Positions 24,660 through 37,790 of a DNA stretch of 64,000 nucleotides are shown piece after piece; within the stretch, counting starts at the first letter, position 1, and every line of letters starts with the position of its first letter. Under the pieces are notes generated by a model that worked only from the letters and a program-made list of their open reading frames with translations, was not told the origin of the DNA and ran no database searches. Source of the DNA: Aquanectria penicillioides. Its lineage: Eukaryota > Ascomycota > Sordariomycetes > Hypocreales > Nectriaceae. The stretch covers positions 1 to 64,000 of the forward strand of contig PYIU01000010.1 of the NCBI GenBank assembly GCA_003415625.1. The letters are read 5' to 3'. A program made the translations under genes and the position numbers.

Positions 24660-25110
24660 ATAGGAATATTTTAGCGGTCTGCTATATTGTATATTTTCTA
24701 TTTTAAGATAAGATTATAAATCTTTAGCTAAAGGGTTTTAATTTAACTTTATTTAATCTTAACCCTTTTAACTTTAAGATGCCTAGTACTATACCTTTTA
24801 ATCTTATACCTTTTAAACTTAAAAGACTCTATTTTTATTTTTAATCCTATTTTATTAAAGTATAAAGAGATTTTAAGTGCCTATTGTATTGTATATTTTC
24901 TATCTTAAAATAAGAATATAAATCGCTAGCTTAAGCCTTTTAGTTTTATACCTTTAGATCTTAAGTCTTTTAACCTTATAGCTTTCTTAACCCTACTCTA
25001 TTAAAGTATAGTATAACTTTAGCGGCCTATTATGCTATATATCTTCTATTTTAAGACAAGATTATAAATCTTTACTTTAAACCTTTTAACCTTATACTAT
25101 TTAACCTCTT
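24660..25110 (+). repeat. Internal tandem duplication in copy A (~3 units of 150-200 bp)
   Basis: The words GCGGTCTGCTATATTGTATA (24,673), GCCTATTGTATTGTATA (24,881) and GCGGCCTATTATGCTATATA (25,024), each followed by TCTATTTTAAGATAAGA or a close variant, mark three unit starts. Between them lie ACCTTTTAACCTTATA words. Copy B has two such units (35,520 and 35,715), so the array expanded or contracted independently. Confidence 0.7.
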
Positions 25111-26270
25111 TCCTTTTAACTTTATGCCTCTTTCTTTCTCCTACCCTTTAGTTTTTCTACTGCTATTATTACTATAAATAGCCTAACTATTAAGGAATGC
25201 ATTTAATAGCTAGTCCTTAAGCTTTAGCTTTAAGTTATTAAAAGAGCTATTAAGGCACTTACTATTATTAGCAATAGACTTGCTAATAATCTTAATAATC
25301 CCTTTATACCTAAATTTATACGCTATCTATTAATTATCCCTTTTAACCTTTAACCTACTATTATATAAGTTTATTTTTAGGCCTTTAGCTAAGACTTCTA
25401 TAATGCCTATAACCTTAAGCAATTTAATAATTAAATTAAGCTTTAGTTTGGCCTTAATATTAATACTTTAGCTGTTTTTAACCTTTAGATTCTATATTAT
25501 ATTATTATTAGTGCTTAATTACTTAAGCTAGTATTAACTTACTTTATGTAATGTATCTTTATTATTAAGTTTAAATTTAACCTTAATTTTATAGAGGGCA
25601 TTGGCTATAGCCTATATTATAACCCTTATTACTATTATTAATTCTTTTATTTATTATTAGCCTTACTGCTTAACCTTAACTCTTTGCCTTTATTAAAACT
25701 TACTATCTTTATCTTTAAAGGAGATATTGCTTAAGTTCTTTTAATTCTCTAGCCTAATAGCACTTTTTAGTAGTAATAGTATAGTAGCAATAGGGAATTC
25801 CTCTATAAGCTAATAGGCAATAATAGCAGTGTTTTATAAGTGTAGTTCTATAATATTTAGTATAAGTGTTTTTGCAATATTAATTAGATTAATATTCTAT
25901 TTTAAGTAGATATAATAGCTAAAACTAAAGGCATAATAGTTAATATAATAATGTATCTTATAATTGCCTGCATTAATGCAAAAGCTGCTATTGCCTTAAT
26001 GGTATATTTAGGTATTAGCAATTAAATTTAGCTAATTAATAGTTGTTATAGCAAGCAACTATAAATAAGATTTATTTGTATAATTTAGCACTATCTTTAA
26101 GAGGGCATTAAGGCTGTTATAATTATAACTATATATAGAGGTTTAGGATATATAGAGGATATATACCTATATAATACCTAAAAGGAATAGCTAGAAGGTT
26201 GTGCTAGTAGTAGTTAAGTTATAGTTAGAGAATATAGGAGATTAGCTCTTAATTGCTATATTTAAGCCCT

Positions 26271-28314
26271 TATAATAGTAGTTATAGACCCTAATGCTAA
26301 TAGAGTTAGCAGTCTTTGCCTAGCCTAAAGGAACTTATATATACTTTAGTCTATATATATTTTAGCCTGCCTATTAATATAAGTATAAATCTAAGCATAA
26401 ATAAGGCAAAAGGTATTTATATAAGTGTATATAGAATAAAGTATGTATATATATTTTTATTTTTATTTATATATATATATATATAGGCTATATCTTTATG
26501 TATTATACACTCTTTACTGCTTCTTTATTTAAATATTTGGGTTTATTTTTGCTAATTAACTACTATTTATTAGCATTAATACTTAATACTTTAGTAAGAG
26601 CTATATATAAAGCTAAGTTTTTTAGTAGCTGCTTTTCCTTCTTTTGCCTATTAATAACACTTCTTTAATATAGATTCTTATACTCTTTACTATTAAAACT
26701 ATTATTACTAATATAATAAAGATCTCTTAAAATAAAGCCTTATTATAATTAGCCTTATAATTAACCTTACTATTGCCCTTTTTATTAACTTTATAGAGTT
26801 TATCCCTTTTTTAGTCCCTATTAACCTTATAATTAACCTTAGCTACTAAAAGTTATTTAATGCTATAGGGTGTAATAGCAAACTGGCAGTTTCTTTAGTT
26901 TGCCCTTTAAGCTATAGGCAGATATTATAGAGAATGCCCTTTTTAATTAGTCTTTTATTTTTGCCTTAATAAATAGGCCTATTATTCCTTTTAATAATTA
27001 GCTAAATAATATAATAGATAGGGCTAAGGTAGTCTATAGTATCTTTAAGAACCTATATTAAGGACTGTTAGGCAGTACTATTAGCACTAATAAACTTTAT
27101 ATCCTTAAGGTTATAGGTAAAATCTTTTATAAGTTTATTGGATTAATATATAGTAATATTTATATGTAAGATATAGCCTGCTATATATTAAAAGCCTATT
27201 AAAATAATTAGTTTATTTTTACTAATACATTAAACTGCTATTAATAGGTTCTAAAGTATAAGTTATACTATATTCCTTATATATAATAGATTTTTATTAT
27301 TTTTATAGATAGGTTTATTAGCTGCCCTAATAATTATAACCCTTTTAACCTATAAGGTATAGTTAATTATATCCTCCTTTTTAAAGATAAGTATAAAGGC
27401 TATTAGTAGGAACCTATTACCTAAACTATATATAATCTCTCTAAACCTAATGGATATATCCCCTTATAGCTTTTATAACTAAAAATACTTATAAATGCTA
27501 TCTTTTAAGCTAGAGCTAAGCCTAAGTAGCTTAAGGTTATATATATATATACTAACTATAAAAATAAAAATAAAAACTTTAATAAGGTGCCTATATAGCT
27601 GCTGGCTAAGTAAAGGAGATAAGCAATAGAGAATAGAAGATTTAAATATAGCTTAAAGGCACTTTACTATATCTTAATAGAAAAGCTGCTTATCTTTTTC
27701 TATAATTTTACTTCTTAACTATACTTTTTAATAGAATAGGTCTAGCTAAGGCTAAAGCTTAATAATCCTAATAAAGAGGACTAGGCCATTAATAAATACA
27801 GCTAGATTAAAAAAGAGGCTATAGAGGTATGTAAGCTAATAGCCCGGTCTATTTAGGCATACTATTATATTATGCTAAATAATAATATTGGACTATATAT
27901 TACTTTTATACTACCTTATTATTATTTCTTTTATTAAGCTAGGCAGGTTTAGTAATATTTAGCTTAACTATAATTATATTAGAATAAAAGGTAAGTATAC
28001 TTCCTTATTTACTATTAGCTCTATAAGTAAAGGGAGCTAAGCAGCCTTTATGCTTATATATCTACCTATACCCCTTTAGCTGCTTTCAGTCTTAAGGCAG
28101 AAGGGAGCCTAATGGCTTTTGCACTTATATATTTACTTATATACCTTTAGCTACTTTTAGTTCTGTAAGAAGAGCCTTAGCTAAAGTAAGGGTCCTTTTT
28201 AGGATGCAATCTATAACTATAAGCTTAATATTTATTTGCCTGTAATAATATAAGCATTAACCCTATCCTTTTATTCCTTTATTATTAGCTTTACTATAGA
28301 TTAATACCTAAAAT
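26271..28314. other. AT-rich spacer between copies A and B, unassigned
   Basis: No intact gene. A simple T/A tract lies at 26,440-26,487. One plus-strand frame from about 26,880 to 27,990 reads as protein-like and its stops are all TAA or TAG, but TGA is scarce everywhere in this DNA and the stop density is no lower than expected for the composition. A relic gene is therefore not demonstrated. Confidence 0.45.
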
Positions 28315-28550
28315 AAAACTATAAATATATTAGACTTTTATATATACCTTTCTATTAGTATATTCCTTTTTAATCTATAGGTATTACCTTTATATTTAAG
28401 GCTAATATATATAGAACTATTTCTGCTTTTATCCCTATTTCTATATAGCCAGTAAAGTAGCTGGCTAGGTTTTACTGCTAAATAATTTAATTTAACCTAA
28501 ATATTTACTTTTTATAATTCTTTTTAATTTTATTATTATATCTTAATGTT
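28315..28550 (+). repeat. Dispersed repeat shared with 11,640-11,875
   Basis: Second copy of the ~235-bp repeat described at 11,640. It is followed here by a further repeated segment (28,715-28,960), which the first copy lacks. Confidence 0.65.
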
Positions 28551-28714
28551 CTTAATGTATAGACTATATATTATATATAAATTAAATAAAAACTTACTTA
28601 CTTTAGACTATTCTTACTAATATAATAGATAAGTAAGTGACCTAAATATTATACTTACTTTATAGCGGCATTGCTATTATAGCAAAAGTCTAAAAAAGAT
28701 CTATATTTAAAAAT

Positions 28715-28960
28715 AGGCACTTACTATTAAATAGCTTATATAACCACTTAATAATTTTAACTATATATATATATTGTATATATTCAATCTAGCTTTCCCT
28801 TTTAGGTTAGAGGGGGTCTATCTTTCCTTTTATTTTTAATATAGGCTAGCTGGCTGAAGCTTTAGTAAGCCTTCTTTAAGTTAGTCCTAATAACCTTTTA
28901 TTTTTTATATAACTCCTTAAAGCATTAATGTTTTAATATGCCTTCAATTTAATACTTACC
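28715..28960 (+). repeat. Dispersed repeat shared with 57,225-57,465
   Basis: About 245 bp matches 57,225-57,465 in the same orientation. Landmarks are ATTAAATAGCTTATATAA, GGGGGTCTATCTTT, AAGCCTTCTTTAAGTTAGTC and TTTTTTATATAACTCCTTAA. Differences appear to be mostly transitions. The two sites lie 28.5 kb apart. Confidence 0.8.
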
Positions 28961-29644
28961 TTACCTTTTTAAGTAAAGGGATACTTTAATAAGATTTAAT
29001 AAGATATTGTGCTAGGAGCAATATAGCTTAGTATATTAGGGCACTATTGCTTTTACTTAAGGCTATACTAAATATTAAGTATTAATAAATATAGTGGTTA
29101 GGTAAAGGTAGTTGCTGCTATAGATATAGCAGCTGGCTATAAGCTGACCTTAGGGGCCTTATGGGCTTAAGTCTTAAGGCTATATATCCTTATAAGGGAA
29201 TCCTTATACTATAAATAGATAACTGCATTTTGTAACTATTATTTAGCTATTTCTTATAAATCTTAATTAATTTAAATCGATCTATTGTATATATTGCTTG
29301 CTATAACTACCTTTATATATGCCTATATATTGTTTACATTAAGTATATAGAAATAACTTAAAGTTATTATTAATAGAATATAACTTAGCTTTTAATATAA
29401 TTTAATTACCTTTAATTAATCTCTATAATTAATTAACTTATTATTAAATATAATACTATTTTATTATTATTTTATATATTATTTAAACCTAATGTATTAA
29501 ATCCATTCTATAAATATAAACCTAATAGTTTACTTATTGAATACTAAATTTAACTACCCTATAGTAAGGTTTAAACTAAACTATTACTAATAGCACTACT
29601 ATAAAGTAAGCTAAACTTATAATATTTACTAGCTATTATAATAT
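28961..29644. other. AT-rich gene-free spacer
   Basis: Unassigned sequence between the dispersed repeat and the start of copy B. A slightly less decayed patch with GGCC, GGGC and CTGACC words lies at 29,090-29,200. No gene is supported. Confidence 0.5.
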
Positions 29645-32089
29645 AAATTTATAGTAAGTAAAGAATTCTATTATAAACTATAAAGCTAGTATTATATTGC
29701 ACTATTAGGCCTATTTTACTTAAGTTATCTTTATATTAAAAAGCTACTGCCTTCTATTCTTACCTTAAGTCTTTTATTAATCTAGCCTAATTTACTAATA
29801 ATACTAAACCTAATAGTATATAGAGCATAAAGGTTCTATATCCTTATAGCTATATTATAGATTGCTTTAAATCTTAATTTATAATACTAGCCTGCTTAAC
29901 TTTTAATATTATTATATTTGCTTTTATTTACTAATTTAACCTTAAGCTAGCTTTTAGCTTATATTAAACTACCCTCCTTTAATTTAAGTGAGATATTACT
30001 ATACCTTAAATTTATTTTATATTAGAAATGTTATTTAAGTTAAAGTCTATATTTATTACTGCTATTATTCTATTAGGATAGAGCTATAGTATAGGGCATT
30101 AAGAGCTAGGCTAATTAATAGCTATATTTTATTTTAATGAACCTTAAATAGATATAAGATTAATAGGTATATTGCCTTATAATGCTAGAGGTTTTATTAA
30201 ATAGTTCCCTTTTTAGCTAATACTATAAGTAAAATACTAATTAATAATAGATATAGATAGCTATATAAATTATTGCTTTTAATTTAAATAGATTTAGCTA
30301 TATATTTAGCTATAAACCTTTTAGCTTAATAAGTTGCTTAAAAGCTAGATAATGTAGTATAGGCCTATAAAGTAATAATAAAACTTAGCTAAGGTAAATA
30401 GTATAGCATAAGGCCCCTTAATATTAATAAAGCTAATATTATAGTTATGTAATTCCTATTTATTGGATATTAATGCTAGTAGGTATTGTATAAAAGAGGT
30501 TAAGTTTATATTTATAATAGTACTAGCTAGATAAAAGATAATATTAGACCCTACTTCCTTTTGAAATCTTAAGCTCTTTATATTAAGTTTATTAAGGATT
30601 ATAACCTAAAATATAATATAAATATGCATTAGCTTAGTATTTACTGCTTTAGTATAGCCTAGCCTTTATAGCTATAGAGTCTAATTAATATAAAGCAACT
30701 AAAAGCTAGGCTGGTTAAGCGGCCCTTTTTGCTTATTAATTTAAATGTAGATAGGTGCTTAAAGGCAGTAAAGGTTATAATATAATAGGCTAATTAAATT
30801 ATATAGATTCTAGAATAAAAGTATACTAAAAAGGTAGCTGCATTCCTATTCTTTAGATTGGGGGCAGATTGGCGGTATAAATACCTAAAAGTGAAAAGGC
30901 ATATTAATACTTACTAAAGCTATCTATTAGGTAATAGTAATTTAATAAAGATAGACCTTTTGGCTAGCTATAAGGGTATTGTATATAATTAAATAGCTAC
31001 TAACTTAATCTTAAATCACTAAGACCTAATAATACTTAATAAAGTTAATAAAGCCAATAAAGAAGCAATAGTTCTATATATATGCCTTCTATTAATCTAT
31101 TGATCTAAACCCTATGCTTAGGTTGTATAAGATTAGCTCTATTTTAGGCAGGAAATAGCCATTTTAATTGGGCTGCCCTAAACTAGCTGGATTTTTAAAG
31201 ACTTAAGTGCAATTATTAATAATAAGGGGTTAGACCTAAACTACAATTTAGCTTTTAAGCCTATATAAAAGCATTATAAGTAAGGGCATTAAACTAATGC
31301 TATTAGCCTATTTCTTATAAGTCTTCTTAATAAAGCACTTAAAGAAAAAGTCCTAAATGTTAGTATAATGTTTACCTTAAGTGCAGCTATTAACCTTAGC
31401 TCTATTAGTAAAGGGTTTATATAAGGCTATAGGGGAATCCTCTATCTTATACTTAATTATATCCTTTATATTACTAATCTATAGGTAGAGTTCTATATTT
31501 AACTTAATACTATATTAATCTATATGCTATTGCTATTGCTAAGGCTAATAAGTAAAGACCTTAAATAGTAGTGCTTTTTTATTAGTTATTTTATAAGGGT
31601 AAATAAAAGAGCTATTATTCCTTTTTTGCTTAATAAATGCTTAAAGAAAAGGTAAAGACTATAAGATATTAATAAAAAGCTAGGGATTATCTTAAGGAGG
31701 AATTAAGGCTAAATTAAATAGGGTTTAAGTTATTATAGTTAATGCTTATAAGTTACTTTAATCTAAAGTTATATTAAAATAAAAGAAAGGTAGGGCAAAA
31801 GTAAAGAGGCTTTAGGATAAATATAGTAATATACTTAAGGTAAAGTAAAGGCAATAATAAAGAAGCTAGTATAAAATAGAGATAAAAATTAAATAACTTA
31901 AGGCTAAATAGAGGTAAGGATAAAAAGGTTAATTAAATAGGATTAAGGACTTAAGATAGAACAATACTAAAAATAAAGAGGTTAATTAAGTAGCATTAAG
32001 GGCTTAAGGTAAAATAGAGGTAAGGATAGAGGAATTGGCTAAATAAGATTAGGGGCTTGGGGCAGAATAGAGGTAAGGATAAAGAGGTT

Positions 32090-32365
32090 AGATGAGTAGG
32101 ATTGGGGACTTGGGCTAGGATGGTGCTAATAATAGAAAGGAATTGAGCAAGCTTAATTAAGGACTTAAGATAGAATGGTACTAGTAATAGGAAGGAATTG
32201 AGCTAGCTTGATTGGGGACTTAAGATAGGATAGTACTAATAATAGAAAGGAATTGAGCTAGCTTAATTGGGGACTTAGGATAGAATAATATTAAGGATAG
32301 AAAGGAATTAAGCTAGCTTGATTGAAGACTTAAGGTAAGATAGTATTAAGGGCAGTAGGAAATAA
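32090..32365 (+). repeat. 55-bp minisatellite inside copy B
   Basis: The AGCTAGCTTG word (or AGCAAGCTTA) recurs at 32,146, 32,201, 32,256 and 32,311, an exact 55-bp period, with GAAAGGAATT and GGGGACTTA in each unit. The period is not a multiple of three. The array sits at the place where copy A carries a 17-bp repeat, and both include ACTTAAGATAGAAT words. Confidence 0.9.
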
Positions 32366-33566
32366 AACAAGCCGAATAAAGAAGAAGGCAATAAAATTAT
32401 AGCTCTAAAACTTACTAAAGAGTTTAAAGGCCTAAACTTAAGGCAATTTTAATTTTTAGCCAATAAGCATAAGGCAAGATATTACTAAAATAATAGTTTT
32501 AGTTCTTAAATCCACTAATATAAAGATTAGGGCTGCAGTTATGGATATAAGCTATAGTATAAGAAAATCGCTAAATGGATTCTAATATAAATTTAAGTAT
32601 TAGTATAGGTATTAAATAGTTATTATAAAATTAAGGCAAAAGGGCAAGCTTTAAAGCTAAAGAGTAATATTACTAGAATAGAGTATTGTTAACTGCTAAG
32701 CTAAGCAAGCCAATCTATTGTTTATTAGTAGTTTTTAAGTAATAAGAGTATATATAGGCAAAACTTATTGCTTGGGAGCAGCTGGAGAAATTAAGTAGTT
32801 GTAGATAGTAATTTAGCAGAAGTGTAGGGATGTTAAAATCAAGTCCTATTGGCGCTAGCTAATAGAGTAAAAATACCTGTAGTTTGGTTAATAAAAATGT
32901 CCTTAAAAGGAAGGATAAAAAGGATAAGGGGCAGCAAGCAAAATAGCTAAAGTAAAATAGCTACTTAATTAAATTAAGGCTTAAGTATTAGTAAGTTAGG
33001 GCTGCTATTAATAAGTAGGAATAGAAAGCGATTAATTAAGTGTATAGTAAGGAGATTTATCTATAGCTAGTTAGTAGCAGTTCTAAGCAAAAGAAAATAT
33101 TAGAATTGGCATAATAGAAACTACCTAAAAGAATTAGTAAAGAAGCCTTACATTAAAGTAGAATTGAGTTTAGCCAAAAGGCAAAAGAGGGGTAATGCTA
33201 CTATTATTAAATTAGCGGCAGTAGAATTTAAGATAAGGAATAGCAAATAGAAATAAAATATGGCAAAGCCGCTATTATAGATAAAGGGGGGAATTCCAAA
33301 TAATGGCAATAGCAATAGACCTTTAAGTAAAGATAAGCTTAAATGCAAAAAGGAAAATAAAATAAAAAAGGCATAGGAATTAAGGCAGAAGGCAGTAGTG
33401 CAAAAGGAAATAGAAGGGACTTACCCTAATATTAATTTAATACTTGCAGTCCCTTCTTTTTACCTTAAAAATATATAATATAGAAATTATTTATATGTAT
33501 TTTTTAGCAATTAAGATTCTCTTTACTGCTTAATAGCTATATTTAGTTAAGAAGCTTATTATTAAT

Positions 33567-33570
<4 letters not shown>

Positions 33571-33606
<36 letters not shown>
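33571..33606 (+). repeat. (TA)n microsatellite
   Basis: About 18 uninterrupted TA units within copy B; the equivalent place in copy A (22,905-22,925) has only a short TA run. Such a tract can extrude as a cruciform, but no function is implied. Confidence 0.9.
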
Positions 33607-33608
<2 letters not shown>

Positions 33609-36600
33609 TATAATTGCTTAAAAAATAAATAGCCAATATAGTAGTAGTAGCAATAATAATAATAATAATATTAATATAATACTATATAAAATAACGCTAA
33701 GCTAAAGCTGCATTAATTACTAAAGCCTTATATTATTCTTTAGTACTATTTGCTTAACTATCCTTTTATTATTTTGCTAAAATATACTGCATTTAGTCCT
33801 GCATTTTCCTGCCCCTTGCCTACCTTATAATCCTTTTAATGGACTTTACTTTATAGTTTAGCTGCCTTTTATTGCTAAGCGGCTATTCTTAAATATTTAT
33901 ACCCCTCTCTTTAAAATAAGTTCTAGCCTTACTAATTGCTTTTATATAAAATTTAGCAGTAAGCTACTATCCCTTCCTTTTAGCCTAATAGTTACTTTTT
34001 TGCTATTACTTGCCTAAATGCATTAAGCTTGCTTATAGGCAATACTTATCTCTATCTATTCTAAACAATATCTAATATTTAAGCAATTAAGCAAGCAAGT
34101 AGGCAAATAAGCAAGTAAGTAAGTAGGCTAGTAGATAAATAGGCAATTAAGCTCTTCCTTTCTTTCTTTAATTAAGAGATTTTATATAATAACTATCTCT
34201 ATCCCTCTCTCTCTTTATATTAAATGTTTGCTAATGCAATTAGTAATTTAATACTATAATCTAGCCTATTAAAGCTAATACTATAAACTGACCTTTTAAA
34301 GCTAATATTAGGGACCTCCTTTAGGCTTTATAGCTGCAGTAAGTAAGGCGGCCTATTACCTAATATAATATTATTATTAAGACTATTAACTTTATTAAAA
34401 AAAGATAAGATTTTAATAATGCTTTAATTAGCACTATTGCCTTAACCTAAAATAACCTCTTTAGCAATAAGGTATAATTCTAAGACTTTATAAAGTATTT
34501 TAATATTTAGATTTATAGTAGTGCTATATTAGACTACCTAAAATGCCTAATTTATATAGAAGTTTCTTTTAAGCTAGGTATAATTTTAGTAATTATAGCT
34601 GCTAAATATTAGTCTTAGAAATTGAATAAGGTATAGATTAAGCCTTTTCTGCTATATTTATAGTTAATCTATAGCTGCCCTTACCCTATATATATATTGG
34701 TATATATAGTATATCCTAAGGGCAACTTTATTAACTTCTTTACTGTCTAACAATAAGGTATAGCAGCACTCTTTATAGCTATATATAGCTGTATTAATTT
34801 AATAATATATACTTATTGTATTAGTAAGTTTATATTAACTATTACTACTATTAAGGCATATATACTAAAACTGTTTTATTGCTGCATTTCCCTATTAGGT
34901 ATTATATTTAGGTTTTATGTAAACTGCCTATAGGATTGTTTTAATGTATATTTTTAAACTTTTTTTAAGTTAGTTAAGTCTATTGCTATTAATAATACTT
35001 TAGTAGTTGCTAAATCCCTTACCTAATATTTTTACCCTTAAGTAATAAATAATATTAAAGACATTATTAATAGATAGCAGCTAAGCAAAAGGTCTTAAAG
35101 TTAAATAGATAGCATTCTATTATATATATTACTTTAATTTATGCCTAAATGCAATTACTGCCTATTTTAGTTTAGGGGTTAAATTCTACCCTACTATATT
35201 ATAATTATTATATATTTATCTTAATTAAATTGCCTTTTAAAATAACTCTTTAAGGGGACTTAATTGCATACTAATAGCCTATAAGCTATATTAACTTTTT
35301 AGTTATAATTATTAAAGGAAACTAGGCCTAATAGGCAGCCATAAAGTAGAGTTTTAAGGAATAGAATATAATAAGTTTTTTTAGTAGTTGCTATACTATA
35401 GTAGCTGCTGCTTTAGCTAATGCTAGTTATATAAATACTATTATTAGAAGAGTTAAGAAGTTACTGCCCTTATTAGAAAGGATAGTATTATTATCCTTAA
35501 TCTTATTCTATTAAAGTATATATTATATATCTTCTATCTTAAGGCAAGATTATAAGTATTTAGCTTAAGCATTTTAACCTTAGGCCTTTTAACTTTAAGA
35601 CTTATAATACTATACCTTTTAACCTTACTTCCTTTAACCTTATACCTTTTAAACTTAAGAGACTTTATTTTTATTCTTAACCCTATTCCTTTAGAGTATA
35701 GTAAGATTCCGCCAGCCTATTATTTTATATATCCTTTACCTTAAGATAATATTATAAGTCTCTATTTTATACTATTTTAATCTCCTTCCTTTTAACTTTA
35801 TACCTTTTAGGGTTATGCTTTTTAACCTTATGCTATTTAGCTTTATTCTATTTAGCTATATACCTTTTAGCTTTATGCCTTTTTACTTTACCTTTCTTTT
35901 ACTTTTATACTTACTTTATACTTACCTTTATGTATATTATATAAAAACCTCCCTTTTGCTATAACTTTTGAATTTCCCTCTTTCTTTCTTCCTTTCTTTA
36001 TTCTTTAGTATTATTAGTAAGGCCATTTTAATCTCTATAGTTGCCATTTTATTGCTGCTAATCCCTTCTTACTATAGTCTTTACTTTTGCCTTTCCTTTT
36101 ACTTATTTAGCCTTACCTCTTTAGACCTCTTTCTCTTGCCCTTTAGTTCTTTTATTGCTGCTACTATAAATAACCTAACTATTAAGGAATGCATTTAATA
36201 GCTAGTCCCTAAATTTTAGCTTTAAATTGCCTAAAGGATTATTAAGGCGCTTGCTATTATTAGCAATAGACTTGCTAATAACCTTAATAACCCCCTTATG
36301 CCTAAATTTATATACTATTTATTAATTATCCCTTTTAACCTTTAGCCTATTATTATATAAGTTTGCTTTTAGGCTTTTGGCTAAGACTTCTATAATGCCT
36401 ATTACCTTAAGTAAGCTAATAATTAAATTAAGCTTTAGTTTAGCCTAAATATTAATATTTTAGCTGTCTTTAACCTTTAGATCCTATACTATATTATTAT
36501 TAGCACTTAATTACTAAAGCTAATGCTAACTTACCCTATATAGTATATCCTTATAGTTAAGTTAGGATTTAACTTTAATCTAGTAGAAAGCGCTAACTAT

Positions 36601-37380
36601 AATCTTAATTATAAACCTTACTATTAATATTAATTCTTTTACTTGCTATTAGCCTTATTGCTTAACCTTAACTCTTTGCCCTTATTGAAACTTATTACCT
36701 TTATCTTTAAAGGAGATATTAATTAAGGCCTTTTAGTTCTCTAGCCTAGCAGCACTTTCTAATAGTAGTATAGTAGCAATAGAGAATTCCTTTATAAGCT
36801 AATAGGCAATAATAGCAGCATTTTATAGGTATAGTTCTATAATGTTTAATATTAGCATTTTTATAATATAGATTAAATAAATATTTTATTTTAAGTAAAT
36901 ATAATAGCTAATGCTAGAGGGGCAACTATTAATATAATAATGCATTTTATAATTACTTAAACTAATGCTAAGGCAGCTACTGCCCTAATAGTATGCTTAG
37001 GTATTAGCAATTAGATCTAGCTATTTAATGGCTGCTATAATAAGCAACTATAAATAAGACTTATTTAGATAATTTAGCACTATCTTTAAAAGGGTATTAG
37101 GGCTAATACAATTATAATTATATATAGAGGCTTAGAATATATAGAGGATATATATATATACTATACCTAAAAGAAATAGTAAGGAGATTGTATTAGTAGG
37201 AGTTAGATTATTATAGAAGGTAAAGGAATAGTTATAGATTGGTTAGGGAGTGCAAGAGGCTGGCTTTAAATTGCTATAGATAGGCTGTTTTTATAGTTTT
37301 GGACCTTAATATTAATTAAATTAGTACTTTTAATTACAATTAAATGTGTTTAAGTCTATTTTTAATTGCTATAGGCTTGG

Positions 37381-37790
37381 CGTAAGGCTAATGGTAGAGA
37401 TAGCTTATAGCTGGTTGGACAGCTAGAGATGTTATATCTTAAGGCGTATAGCTGCTTTGCCTACCCTTTAATAAAGGAGGCTCTTTTAAGGACCTAAAAC
37501 TAGGACCTAAAGACTAATGCCTATTGTAAGGTTGGCTATTTAATTGGGTATAACTCTTATAGTATCTTTAAGATTTAAATCCTAAAATAATAGAGGGTTT
37601 AAAGGATTAGAGATATAACCTTTAATAAGCAGCTATTATATAACCCTAAAGGTTACCCTATTGACCTTTCTAGCCGGACTTTAGTTTAGCTGCTAGATTA
37701 CTTAAAAAGTAATGCTAAAGATAAAGATAAGGTCCACTTTATTATAGTAGTTGCTATTACTTAGCTAGTATTATTTAGCCAGTATTATTA
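37381..37790 (+). pseudogene. Decayed Ty1/copia integrase-like fragment
   Basis: In the plus frame starting at 37,501, the translation carries CFAYPLIKE about 37,456, then KVGYLIGYNS (37,528-37,557), then RIRDITFNKQLLYNP and DLSSRTL further on. This order (a C-x-AY segment, a GY-S segment and an R-RDV-F-E-like segment) is that of the integrase C-terminal region of Ty1/copia polyproteins. The frame is interrupted by several TAA and TAG codons of the kind made by C-to-T change in CAA and CAG. No reverse transcriptase could be followed downstream, so this is a truncated relic. The assignment rests on motif memory, not a search. Confidence 0.5.

Larger units (their letters stand above)
19030..26270 (+). 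mobile_element. Large unassigned repeat family, copy A (~7.2 kb)
   Basis: Copy A aligns in the same orientation with copy B at 29,645-37,290. Matching landmarks are GCACTATTAGGCCTATTTTA near 19,100, GCAATAGTTCTATATAT near 20,460, TCTAAAACTTACTAAAGA near 21,770, AATAACCTCTTTAGC near 23,770 and AATGCATTTAATAGCTAGTC near 25,200. Both copies are riddled with stops, mainly TAA and TAG. The length is compatible with an LTR retrotransposon or large DNA transposon, but I recognised no catalytic motif and delimited no LTR, so the class is left open. A minisatellite (21,250-21,680) and a tandem duplication (24,660-25,110) lie inside. Confidence 0.7.
29645..37290 (+). mobile_element. Large unassigned repeat family, copy B (~7.6 kb)
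   Basis: Second direct copy of the family at 19,030-26,270, with landmarks in the same order along its whole length. It is longer mainly because of different internal tandem repeats. A (TA)n run at 33,571-33,606 and an (AAT)n run near 33,655-33,675 are local additions. Its last ~1.2 kb (35,900-37,200) is also present in copy C (40,560-41,920) and, inverted, in D (38,370-39,130). Coding content is unrecognisable after mutation. Confidence 0.7.

Noticed and set aside
26880..27990. Long plus-strand frame whose stops are all TAA/TAG
   Set aside because: TGA is depleted everywhere in this block and stop density is not below expectation, so the absence of TGA is not evidence of a relic gene.
33148..33348. 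66-codon minus-strand frame in copy B
   Set aside because: Shadow of a purine-rich plus strand within a mutated repeat; no counterpart is open in copy A.
35968..36198. 76-codon hydrophobic frame in copy B
   Set aside because: It lies in the pyrimidine-rich start shared with C and D, and the other copies do not keep the frame.
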